Assembly (NCBI GenBank): GCA_910578115.1
Contig: CAJTPO010000051.1
Location: forward strand, 1 to 31,606
Length of the DNA stretch: 31,606 nucleotides
Direction of reading: 5' to 3'
From: an uncultured Lachnospiraceae bacterium
GTDB taxonomy: Bacteria > Bacillota > Clostridia > Lachnospirales > Lachnospiraceae
Shown: one piece after another, positions 6,828 through 14,229 of the stretch
Layout: each line of letters begins with the position of its first letter
Numbering within the stretch: position 1 is the first letter of the stretch
Program-made: the position numbers and the translations under genes
Notes under the pieces: model-generated
The model's input: the letters and a program-made list of their open reading frames with translations, nothing else
Told to the model about the DNA's origin: nothing
Databases searched by the model: none

Positions 6828-7868
6828 TTAACCCCGCTTTCCTTCCAGCAGCCTTTTTCTCAGTCTGCGATATCCCCACAGGAGCTTATAATATACGAGA
6901 AATCGAATGGTAGATGCCATCTGCATTCTCACCAGCTTCTTCTCCTCCGCTCCGATGCGCTCCCGGTAGTACCTGTTTTCCTGAAAATCCGGAAAAGCCG
7001 TCCGCATCTCCTGCCCCAGCTTCTTGACAAATCCGTACCGCACCGGCCGCACACCCTGCATATACGTGAAAAGCGTATTCACATAGAAAAGCGTGGCAAA
7101 ACTGAATTCCAGTTCCGGCCGGTACTTCTCCAGATACCCGTATTGTACGGCTTCCCGCAGCATGATGCGCCCGGCTTCCATGCGGTCCTCACATCTGCGC
7201 GTTGTGATCGTATGCACTGTGGACGTATCATGCTGATAATAGTAATACAACGGTTCTTCGATATATTCAAAATGACGGGCCCGCAGCATCCAGGAATTGG
7301 CCAGCGCGTTATCCTCATAAAAAATGCCGGTCGGAAAACGGCTCGGATGGTCGATCACGATCTCCCTGCGGTACACCTTCACCACCAGGCTGCCGCCGTC
7401 CAAAATCAGGGAACGATATTTCTCTTCATTCAGTACCCCGGTCTGCTCCGGCCTGTTATTGTGCACTACCTGCCCCACCTTCATGCTGTGTTCTCCGGTC
7501 ATGTGATAATCACAGCCCACCATATCGGCCCCGGTCTCCTCACCCTTTCTGATCAGGCGTTCATAGAAATCCGGCGTGATCCAGTCATCGCTGTCGATAA
7601 ATCCGATCCACTCTCCCTGCGCCGCCGCCATACCGATATTCTTGGCCCCGCCCTGCTTCTGGTTTACATCAGAGTGAATGGCGCAAAACTTCTCCGGATA
7701 ACGCTTCTGGTAATCCTGCAGGATCTTCCAGGAATCGTCGGTAGAGCAGTCGTCCACCGCAATGATCTCGTAATCCCCTATCGTCTGCGCCACAAGGGAG
7801 TTCAGGCAGTATTCTAATTTTCCTTCAGCCGCCATATTATAGACCGGCACGATTATTGACAGTTTCAT
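6828..7868 (-). CDS. Family 2 glycosyltransferase
   Basis: This is a cytoplasmic or membrane-associated GT-A-fold glycosyltransferase of 346 aa. It starts MKLSIIVPVYN, with VDDCSTDDSW (Asp39-Asp40) in the nucleotide site, NQKQGGAKNIGM as the acceptor-side signature, and D-S-D-D at 92-95 as the metal-binding D-x-D. The C-terminal 100 residues are basic, suggesting peripheral membrane contact. An in-frame ORF extends upstream to 7937, but ATG 7868 is preceded by GGGGATGG and is where the family homology starts. It follows pseC by 82 bases and precedes the GT-C-like gene by 71 bases. The context suggests it adds a sugar to the same glycan as the pse-derived residue; donor and acceptor cannot be read from sequence. 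Confidence 0.85.
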   Translation of the reverse strand: MKLSIIVPVYNMAAEGKLEYCLNSLVAQTIGDYEIIAVDDCSTDDSWKILQDYQKRYPEKFCAIHSDVNQKQGGAKNIGMAAAQGEWIGFIDSDDWITPDFYERLIRKGEETGADMVGCDYHMTGEHSMKVGQVVHNNRPEQTGVLNEEKYRSLILDGGSLVVKVYRREIVIDHPSRFPTGIFYEDNALANSWMLRARHFEYIEEPLYYYYQHDTSTVHTITTRRCEDRMEAGRIMLREAVQYGYLEKYRPELEFSFATLFYVNTLFTYMQGVRPVRYGFVKKLGQEMRTAFPDFQENRYYRERIGAEEKKLVRMQMASTIRFLVYYKLLWGYRRLRKRLLEGKRG

Positions 7869-7950
7869 CTGTATCCATCCCCGCTGTTGCTGTGTGCTGT
7901 TATTGCCATGCACTCTACCTGAGAGGCAGATCTGCATAACCTATGACAGA

Positions 7951-9147
7951 TTATTTTTGCTCATAATACAGGGCAATTTTCGTCACCGCCTCGATCACGC
8001 TCTCCACATCCGCATCCGTCATGGCGTAGTACAAGGGCAGTGACAGCATCTCTTCGTACAATTTTTCTGCGTTCGGACACAGACCCTTTTTATAACCCAG
8101 TTTCTCATAGTACGGGAAATAGTAGGTCGGAATGTAGTGCACGTTACAGCATACATTCTCCGCTGCCAGCGCTTTAAAGAACTGCTTCCTGTCGATGGTC
8201 AGCCTCTCCGGCACGATGCGCAGGATATAGAGATGCCTTGTGGTATCCGATTCCGGAATCTCCCTCTGTACAAAAAGCATCGGCAGCCTGTCAAAGGCTT
8301 CGTTATATCTGACTACGATCTCTTTTCTCCTCTGTTTGAAAAGAGGCAGCTTGTCCAGCTGGCTGATGAGCAGCGCCGCCTGTATATCCGTCATACGATA
8401 ATTATAGCCCAGCTCCACCTGCTCATAATACCAGGAGCCTTCCGCTTCATGCTCCATCTGCGCTTCTTCCCTCGTGATACCGTGAGCGCGGTATAAAAGC
8501 AGCTTCTTATATAAAGTCTCATCATTGGTCAGCACCGCGCCGCCCTCACCGCCGGTAACAGTCTTCACCGGATGGAAACTGAACGTCGTCATGTCGGAAA
8601 TGGAACCGTTGGCTCTGCCCTTATAGGTGGTCCCGATCACATGGGCGCCGTCCTCGATCAGCATGAGTCCATGTTTCCTGCATATCTTCGACAACCGGTC
8701 CAGCTCCACCGACTGCCCGGTGTAGTCCACCGCCACGACCGCCTTCGTTCTCTCAGTGATCGCTGCCTCCACCTTCTCCGGATCGATATTATACGTCTCC
8801 GGATCAATATCGGCAAAGACCGGTCTGCCGCCGCAGTAAAGAGCACAGTTCGCTGATGCGGCAAATGTAATGGGGGTGGTGATCACCTCGTCCCCGACTC
8901 CCACGCCTGCCGCCATCGCCGCCATATGCAGGGCCGCCGTGCCGTTGCTGCACACCACCGCGTAGCGCGCACCGGTGAGCTGACATAACTTCTCTTCCAG
9001 CTCCCCGATCTTCGGCCCGCAGGTCAGGTTATCACTTTTTAATACATCCACTACAGCCTGAATATCGGCATCGTCAATATACTGATGTCCATAATATATT
9101 TTCGTCTCTCTGACGGGTGTGCCGCCCTCGATCGCTGGTTTCTTCAT
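7951..9147 (-). CDS. pseC: UDP-4-amino-4,6-dideoxy-N-acetyl-beta-L-altrosamine transaminase (PseC)
   Basis: PseC is a PLP-dependent DegT/DnrJ/EryC1-family aminotransferase that converts the 4-keto product of PseB to the 4-amino sugar with glutamate as donor. The protein has 398 aa, normal for the family. Visible landmarks are SNGTAALHMA (phosphate cup), IEDGAHVIG (Asp166, pyridine nitrogen) and TFSFHPVKTVTGGEGG with Lys195 as Schiff-base lysine. ATG 9147 (MKKPAIEGG) is chosen over 9219 because PseC proteins start at this point; AAGGAA lies about 12 bases upstream and AAGGGG is immediately adjacent. It lies 151 bases after pseB on the same strand, the order expected for the pathway. The PseC-specific assignment rests on adjacency to pseB and overall similarity to PseC rather than to other DegT enzymes. 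Confidence 0.85.
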   Translation of the reverse strand: MKKPAIEGGTPVRETKIYYGHQYIDDADIQAVVDVLKSDNLTCGPKIGELEEKLCQLTGARYAVVCSNGTAALHMAAMAAGVGVGDEVITTPITFAASANCALYCGGRPVFADIDPETYNIDPEKVEAAITERTKAVVAVDYTGQSVELDRLSKICRKHGLMLIEDGAHVIGTTYKGRANGSISDMTTFSFHPVKTVTGGEGGAVLTNDETLYKKLLLYRAHGITREEAQMEHEAEGSWYYEQVELGYNYRMTDIQAALLISQLDKLPLFKQRRKEIVVRYNEAFDRLPMLFVQREIPESDTTRHLYILRIVPERLTIDRKQFFKALAAENVCCNVHYIPTYYFPYYEKLGYKKGLCPNAEKLYEEMLSLPLYYAMTDADVESVIEAVTKIALYYEQK

Positions 9148-9298
9148 TCCCCTTATCTTCCTTTCTTCCGTCCGCCTGCCGGCCACTAAGGTTAAAAAGG
9201 ACATGCACTTTTCATGCATGCCCTTCTGTTTTCTTCCTGCACGCTCGTTACCCTCCGCAGCCGCACCGCCCGTCGTAACAATTACAAAACTGTGCTGT

Positions 9299-10294
9299 TT
9301 ATTTCTCCAGCTCTACCCCTTTGAGCAGTTCGCGGATATCCTCCACCGACAGCCACTCCGTATTCGTACCGGAACTGTAGGAGAACCCTTCCTCCACCTT
9401 CCTGCCGCTCAAATCCGGCTGCTGCCTGTTATTCCAGGTCATCTGCGGATAGACGATGAAATGCTTATCATACTCGTAAGTCGTAAAGGAATCCTCCGTG
9501 GTGACCATGATCTCATGCAGCTTCTCTCCCGGACGGATGCCGGTCTCCCTGATACTGCATCCCGGCAGCATCGCCTCCGCCAGATCCGTGATCTTAAAGG
9601 AAGGTATCTTGCTGATAAAAGTCTCTCCGCCGGTAGCCTCCGCCAAAGCCTTAATAACAAGCTCAACACCCTGCGTCAGACTGATCCAGAAACGGGTCAT
9701 CCGTACATCCGTGATCGGAAGCTCCTTCGCCCCCTCCTTGATCAGCTTATGGAAAAGCGGTATCACGGAACCTCTGCTGCCCGCCACATTTCCATAACGA
9801 ACGATGGAAAAATTGATATCCTTCACACCGGCATAGGCATTGGCTGCCACAAACAGCTTGTCCGATACCAGCTTCGTGCCGCCGTACAGATTGACGGGAT
9901 TGACCGCCTTGTCCGTCGATAATGCCACCACCTTGTGCACACCGCTGTCCAGCGCCGCATCAATCACATTCATGGCACCGTGGATATTCGTCTTGATCGC
10001 CTCATTGGGGTTATACTCACAGGCCGGAACCTGCTTTAATGCCGCCGCATGAATGATATAGTCCACACCTTCACAGGCTCTGCGCAGACGCTCCCCATCC
10101 CGCACATCTCCGATAAAGAACCGCAGCTTCTCCGCAAATTCCTTAAACTCCTCCGCCATCATCCACTGCTTGAATTCATCTCTGGAATAGATGATGACTT
10201 TCTTCGGCTCGTAATGAGTCAGCACGTATCTGGTAAAGCACTTACCGAAAGAACCCGTGCCGCCGGTTATCAATATTGTTTTATCTTTTAACAT
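9299..10294 (-). CDS. pseB: UDP-N-acetylglucosamine 4,6-dehydratase (inverting, PseB)
   Basis: PseB dehydrates and C5-epimerises UDP-GlcNAc to the 4-keto-L-arabino-hexulose intermediate, the first step toward pseudaminic acid. It is a soluble short-chain-dehydrogenase-like enzyme of the FlaA1 group. The 331 aa match the family length. The NADP-binding loop TGGTGSFG is at 10-17, and IYSRDEFKQ follows as in FlaA1. Catalytic residues are Asp128 and Lys129 (STDKAVNPVN) and Tyr137/Lys141 (NLYGGTK). ATG 10294 has GGAGG nine bases upstream and a good promoter 40-65 bases further up. It is the first gene of the pseB-pseC-GT2-GT-C unit. This bacterium could use the product in flagellin or cell-surface glycosylation, but no flagellar gene is in the window. 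Confidence 0.92.
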   Translation of the reverse strand: MLKDKTILITGGTGSFGKCFTRYVLTHYEPKKVIIYSRDEFKQWMMAEEFKEFAEKLRFFIGDVRDGERLRRACEGVDYIIHAAALKQVPACEYNPNEAIKTNIHGAMNVIDAALDSGVHKVVALSTDKAVNPVNLYGGTKLVSDKLFVAANAYAGVKDINFSIVRYGNVAGSRGSVIPLFHKLIKEGAKELPITDVRMTRFWISLTQGVELVIKALAEATGGETFISKIPSFKITDLAEAMLPGCSIRETGIRPGEKLHEIMVTTEDSFTTYEYDKHFIVYPQMTWNNRQQPDLSGRKVEEGFSYSSGTNTEWLSVEDIRELLKGVELEK

Positions 10295-10333
10295 CAGTTT
10301 TCCTCCGAAATTATTTCTGCTGCACCGTCCCTA

Positions 10334-10362
10334 AGTATAGCACAGGAAATCAGTGTTTGCAA
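10334..10362 (-). promoter_or_regulatory. Promoter of the pseB operon
   Basis: On the minus strand TTGCAA (10357-10362) and TATACT (10334-10339) are separated by 17 bases, and the predicted transcript reaches ATG 10294 after a leader of about 33 bases containing the ribosome site. No operator-like dyad is apparent. Confidence 0.7.
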
Positions 10363-10450
10363 TGCATGTGCCCGCGAATCATGCGGCTTTCCCGTTACGC
10401 GCCCAGCAAATTTAATGACATTACAACGTGAATGATACCTACGTAATCTC

Positions 10451-11431
10451 TCATATCCCCGGAGCCGCCGCGTACTCTTCCTTCGTACATCTGGTCAGTC
10501 TAATGATCTGCGCTTCCTCCAGCCCTTCCTTCTTCATCCTGCCGATGATGCCAAGCCGTTCCGCTTTCTTTCCTTCCTTTTTCCCTTCTTTTTTACCTTT
10601 TTTGATTCCTTTCTCAAGCCCTTTCTCGATCCCTCTCTCCATGCCTTCTTTTCTTCCGTTCCTTCTCTCTTCCTGCATCAGGTCATCAAATGCTTTACAC
10701 ATGGGCACTTCCCCCTTCCTCATTCTTCGTACAAGTCTTCTTATGTTCAAGTGTGCTGCGATCGCCAGCTCTGTCTCCGGGCCAAGCCTCTGAAATCCGT
10801 CTGAACGAAGCAGCTTCTTTAATCTCTCTCTGTCCTACCTGCACTGCATGGCCTGGAAGAACTCTTTTAAATCTGTCCTGTGGTCCTCTGTACTCAGAAA
10901 ATCCGCCTCCAACAGGGAAAAAGTATAATCGCAGATTCCATTCCCCGATGATTCAGCCGCGTACACCGGCAAAGGAAACAGATCGGTCAGCCTCCGCTTT
11001 CCTTCCCAATGTCCTTCTCCCAGATACAGTACCACCGTCACCGTGGGAAGCAGAAAATCTTCCTTCTTCATCCTGCTCTTCCTGTCCCGAAACTCTTCAA
11101 ATGTTCCCTCTTCCTGATGTTTCCTGCAGATTGCCCGGATCTGGTGCTCATACTCACAGGCATCATACACCATGATACGCTCCGGCATACTGTAATCCGC
11201 CTCCGTCTCCAGTTCTACTCCGTAACAGATCCTGTTCTTCGTGTCTTCCATCAGAATATCTCTGTTCTTCTGTCCATAGACATCTGCAAGAGAAGAATAT
11301 TCCCGCTTTCTCTGAACCAGATTCTCCGACGAAAGCACTTTTGCTCCATGATAGAGATGAAGATTCAGTAATTCCGCGAAGCGTTCTTTATCGGAAAAGA
11401 ACACTCTGCCTGTCATATCTTTCCTGCCCAT
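10451..11431 (-). pseudogene. Rpn-family nuclease (PD-(D/E)XK-type), interrupted by one amber codon
   Basis: Two stretches, 10835-11431 (198 aa) and the downstream part to 10451, are in the same frame and separated only by a TAG at 10835-10837. Reading through it continues DRERLKKLLRSDGF and on into a normal C-terminus. The N-terminal part has the Rpn pattern: a MGRKDMTGRVFFSDKERFAE start, LADVYGQKNRDILME, a YGVELETEADYSMPERIMVY core with the acidic strand, and LLPTVTVVLYLGEGHWEG. The end is the lysine/glutamate/glycine repeat tail (GMERGIEKGLEKG) typical of the family. These proteins promote recombination through DNA cleavage and are often annotated as putative transposases. ATG 11431 has GGAAGGAG upstream, so the truncated N-terminal part could still be made. 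Suppression or sequencing error is possible. Confidence 0.75.
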
Positions 11432-11604
11432 ATACTCCTTCCCGGCCGCTGCATGACAGATTCCGTCTGATTCTGCCGCGCCCCAGCCATTCCTGTATTC
11501 TTGTGAAATATGGCTGATAACGCCGGAATCGGAAATATCCGATCTTTCATCCCGAATGGTATGAGAATTTCACTTGAAAAGGGATGCTTCCCTTTGTTGA
11601 TTAG

Positions 11605-11634
11605 ATTATAGTGGAAAGGAGCGTCCCATGTCAA
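11605..11634 (-). promoter_or_regulatory. Near-consensus promoter upstream of the Rpn pseudogene
   Basis: On the minus strand TTGACA (11629-11634) and TATAAT (11605-11610) are both perfect consensus hexamers, with an 18-base spacer. The predicted leader to ATG 11431 is about 165 bases. It begins with a small hairpin, AAAGGGA/TCCCTTT at 11578-11595. Confidence 0.7.
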
Positions 11635-11688
11635 TACGGTTTTCAGTTATTTGTGTGCGGTTTTCCGTTTTTTCAAAAAAATGTCTCT

Positions 11689-12969
11689 CTATAGAACCGA
11701 TTCCCCGATCGCCTCACAGGTTCTCTCGATCAGCTCGTCTTCATGGGCATCCGACACAAACATGGCCTCAAACTGGGATGGAGCCACATAGATTCCCCGC
11801 TCCAGCATTCTGTTAAAGTATGCGGAAAACGCCTCTCTGTCACACTGACAGGCCTCTTCGTAATTCGTCACGCTGCCTTCCTGCTCTCCCCAGCCAGGTG
11901 TGAAGAATGCCGAGAGCAGAGAACCGGCCCGGTTTACCGTCAGCCCCCTGCGGCGAAAGGCTTCCGCCAGTCTCCCCGCACGCCTGTCGATCCGTTCATA
12001 GATTCCTGTATCTTCCATCAAAGTCTTTAATGTCTCGATCCCCGCCGTCACCGCCACCGGATTCCCCGACAGCGTCCCGGCCTGATAGACGGCCCCCAGA
12101 GGCGCAACACAGGCCATCACGTCCCGTCTGCCGCCGTAAGCCGCCAGCGGCATACCGCCGCCCACAATCTTTCCGAAAGTATACAGGTCTGCGTGAACAC
12201 CCGTGTATTCGGAAGCCCCGCCCAGCGCCAGTCGAAAACCGGTGATCACCTCGTCAAAGATCAAAAGCGCACCCGTCTGTCGTGTGATCTGCCGCAGGAA
12301 CGCAAGAAATCCCGGCTTTGGCGGCACCACGCCCATATTGGCCGCCACCGGTTCCACCACCACGGCCGCCACCTGACCGGCATTTTCCTCCATCAGCCTG
12401 CGCACGGACTCCGTATCATTGTAGACCGCCGTCAGAGTACAGGCTGCGTATCCTGCCGGCACACCCGCGCTGTCAGGCACCGACTGTGTCATCAGCCCGG
12501 AACCGGCCTTCACCAGCAGACCATCCGAATGGCCGTGGTAATTGCCGGAGAATTTGATGATCTTTTCCCGGCCGGTAAATCCTCTGGCCACGCGCACAGC
12601 ACTCATCACCGCCTCGGTTCCGGAACTGACCAGACGCACCATCTCCACATCCGGCACACAGGCGCTGATCCGTTCCGCCAGCTCCACTTCTCCGGCTGTC
12701 GGCGCTCCGAAACTCAGCCCGCCGCCGCAGGCTCTTTGTACCGCCTCCACCACCCTCGGATGTGCATGTCCCAGAATGCCCGGCCCCCAGGAACAGACAT
12801 AATCCAGATACCGGTTCCCGTCCGCATCGAAAAGCCATGGCCCCTGTGCCCGCTCCACGAAAAAGGGCTGCCTTCCCACGGCCCGAAAAGCCCGCACCGG
12901 TGAATTTACTCCGCCCGGTATCAACTGCTGCGCCCTGTCAAAAAGTTGTTTTGATCTGCGTTGCTCCAT
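11689..12969 (-). CDS. hemL: Glutamate-1-semialdehyde 2,1-aminomutase
   Basis: HemL is a cytoplasmic PLP enzyme that isomerises glutamate-1-semialdehyde to 5-aminolevulinate, the second step of the C5 tetrapyrrole route. The 426 aa equal the family length. Landmarks are LIPGGVNSPVRAF at the N-terminus, SSGTEAVMSAVRVARG (phosphate binding), FSGNYHGHSDGLL, LIFDEVITGFR with the pyridine-contacting Asp239, and TFGKIVGGGMPLAAYGG with the Schiff-base lysine at position 267. ATG 12969 has GGGAGG seven bases upstream. It is the last gene of the siroheme region, 154 bases after hemB. That gap contains a hairpin and a direct repeat, so it may have its own promoter. The upstream partner hemA lies about 5 kb away in the same region. 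Confidence 0.95.
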   Translation of the reverse strand: MEQRRSKQLFDRAQQLIPGGVNSPVRAFRAVGRQPFFVERAQGPWLFDADGNRYLDYVCSWGPGILGHAHPRVVEAVQRACGGGLSFGAPTAGEVELAERISACVPDVEMVRLVSSGTEAVMSAVRVARGFTGREKIIKFSGNYHGHSDGLLVKAGSGLMTQSVPDSAGVPAGYAACTLTAVYNDTESVRRLMEENAGQVAAVVVEPVAANMGVVPPKPGFLAFLRQITRQTGALLIFDEVITGFRLALGGASEYTGVHADLYTFGKIVGGGMPLAAYGGRRDVMACVAPLGAVYQAGTLSGNPVAVTAGIETLKTLMEDTGIYERIDRRAGRLAEAFRRRGLTVNRAGSLLSAFFTPGWGEQEGSVTNYEEACQCDREAFSAYFNRMLERGIYVAPSQFEAMFVSDAHEDELIERTCEAIGESVL

Positions 12970-13006
12970 ATTGTCCTCCCTGCCGAAACATTCTTATCGT
13001 TAACGA

Positions 13007-13054
13007 CATTAGAAATTTCGTTTACTATAGTTAACTGCATTAGAAATTTCGTTT
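13007..13054. repeat. Direct repeat of CATTAGAAATTTCGTTT between hemB and hemL
   Basis: The 17-mer CATTAGAAATTTCGTTT occurs at 13007-13023 and 13038-13054, exactly 31 bases apart. Each copy is preceded by a related GTTAAC-containing stretch (near 12999 and 13030), giving about 28 bases of repeat per copy. It includes the palindromes GAAATTTC and GTTAAC. A weaker third copy (AGAAATTTGTTATGTAGTTTACTATA) lies near 13102-13127. A spacing of three helical turns suits paired protein sites in front of hemL. Confidence 0.7.
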
Positions 13055-13059
13055 TCGGC

Positions 13060-13092
13060 CTTGCAGGAGCTACCGTATACGGCTCCTGCAAG
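13060..13092. terminator. Hairpin between hemB and hemL
   Basis: CTTGCAGGAGC (13060-13070) pairs perfectly with GCTCCTGCAAG (13082-13092), and the loop itself contains the palindrome CCGTATACGG. It is GC-rich and 31 bases after the hemB stop on the minus strand. No strong T-run follows, only AAAACGAAATTT, so termination may be partial. Confidence 0.5.
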
Positions 13093-13123
13093 AGTCGGAA
13101 ACAGAAATTTGTTATGTAGTTTA

Positions 13124-14089
13124 CTATATATATTCTATCCACCGCACCGCATCCAATGCATGATAGGTGATAATGACCCTCGCCCCGGCCCGCTTCATGG
13201 CCGTAAGGTTCTCCATAACGACCCGCCGCTCATCAATCCACCCATTGGCGGCGGCCGCTTTCACCATGGCGTATTCGCCGCTGACATTATACACTGCAAG
13301 CGGCATGTCAAAAGTAAGCGCCGCTTCCCGCAGCACATCCAGATAAGCCAGCGCCGGCTTTACCATCACGATATCCGCTCCCTCTTCGATATCCGCCCCG
13401 ATCTCCCGCAGCGCCTCCTGCCCGTTGGCGCAGTCCATTTGATAACTTCTGCGGTCGCCGAATTCCGGCGCGGAATGCGCCGCCTCCCGGAAAGGACCGT
13501 AATAAGCGGAGGCAAACTTGGCGCTGTAGGCCATTATCGGAACCTGCGTGAAGCCGGCTTCGTCCAGCCCTTTCCTGATCGCTGCGATCCGGCCGTCCAT
13601 CATATCGGAAGGCGCCACCATATCCGCCCCGGCCTCCACCAGGCTTACCGCCATTTTCACCAGATACGGCAGGGTCTCGTCATTCAGGATCTCGTTCCCA
13701 CACACCATGCCGCAATGTCCGTGAGACGTATACTCGCACAGGCACACATCCACCACGATATAAATCTCCGGATAATGCTCTTTGATAAAACAGACCGCCC
13801 TCTGGGTGACACCGTCCACCGCATATGCCTGACTCCCCTGCGGATCCTTATGCTGCGGAATGCCAAACAGCATAATGCCGCCGATGGCCGCCTCTTTTAC
13901 CTGCACCATGATCTCATCCAGCTGGTCAACCGAATACTGGAAAACACCCGGCATGGACGCCACCGGATTCTTGATCTTCTCTCCCTCTATCACAAACACA
14001 GGATAAATAAAATTCTTCGGGTGCAGTCTCGTCTCCTGCATCATAGAACGAATCCGTTCATCCCGCCTTAACCTTCTGAATCGATACAT
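13124..14089 (-). CDS. hemB: Delta-aminolevulinic acid dehydratase (porphobilinogen synthase)
   Basis: HemB condenses two 5-aminolevulinate molecules to porphobilinogen in the cytoplasm. The 321 aa are normal for this TIM-barrel enzyme. The Schiff-base lysines are Lys191 (AYSAKFAS) and Lys244 (MVKPALAY). The metal site DVCLCEYTSHGHCG has Cys116, Cys118 and Cys126, the zinc-dependent version rather than the aspartate-rich magnesium version. The N-terminal RFRRLRRDERIRSMMQET is also characteristic. ATG 14089 is preceded by AGAGGAG. It lies 140 bases downstream of cobA-hemD on the same strand; that gap shows no clear promoter or terminator, so co-transcription is likely. Confidence 0.96.
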   Translation of the reverse strand: MYRFRRLRRDERIRSMMQETRLHPKNFIYPVFVIEGEKIKNPVASMPGVFQYSVDQLDEIMVQVKEAAIGGIMLFGIPQHKDPQGSQAYAVDGVTQRAVCFIKEHYPEIYIVVDVCLCEYTSHGHCGMVCGNEILNDETLPYLVKMAVSLVEAGADMVAPSDMMDGRIAAIRKGLDEAGFTQVPIMAYSAKFASAYYGPFREAAHSAPEFGDRRSYQMDCANGQEALREIGADIEEGADIVMVKPALAYLDVLREAALTFDMPLAVYNVSGEYAMVKAAAANGWIDERRVVMENLTAMKRAGARVIITYHALDAVRWIEYI

Positions 14090-14229
14090 CGCTTTTCTCC
14101 TCTATTGCTTTCTTTTCTGACAAAGCCATGTCCTGTGCATCTCTTGATATCTGCTTTGCTTTCCAGGAATCAGGCCGCTGCTGTTCCTGTCCTGCCACAG
14201 GAGCTGTTCCTCATGCGCCCATCCCAATC

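Noticed and set aside
6759..7817. 352-codon plus-strand frame opposite the GT2 gene
   Set aside because: Histidine- and leucine-rich shadow translation of a GC-rich coding gene; the GT2 motifs on the minus strand are decisive.
9119..9922. 267-codon plus-strand frame across the pseB-pseC junction
   Set aside because: Antisense to two well-supported enzymes, with no supporting motif.
10560..10680. Purine/pyrimidine-rich repetitive tract as a separate repeat element
   Set aside because: It is the coding sequence of the lysine/glutamate/glycine tail normal for Rpn-family proteins.
11578..11595. Hairpin AAAGGGA/TCCCTTT as terminator of the hem region
   Set aside because: It lies downstream of the -10 of the Rpn promoter and therefore at the start of that leader; the stem is only seven bases, so a terminator call for hemL is not supported.
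13061..14071. 336-codon plus-strand frame opposite hemB
   Set aside because: The antisense frame of hemB, which has all catalytic residues; no ribosome site and no recognisable domain.
14090..14229. Possible riboswitch or leader between cobA-hemD and hemB
   Set aside because: I looked for a cobalamin-type or other conserved aptamer and saw only a short CAGGAACAG/CTGTTCC-like pairing, too little to support a call.
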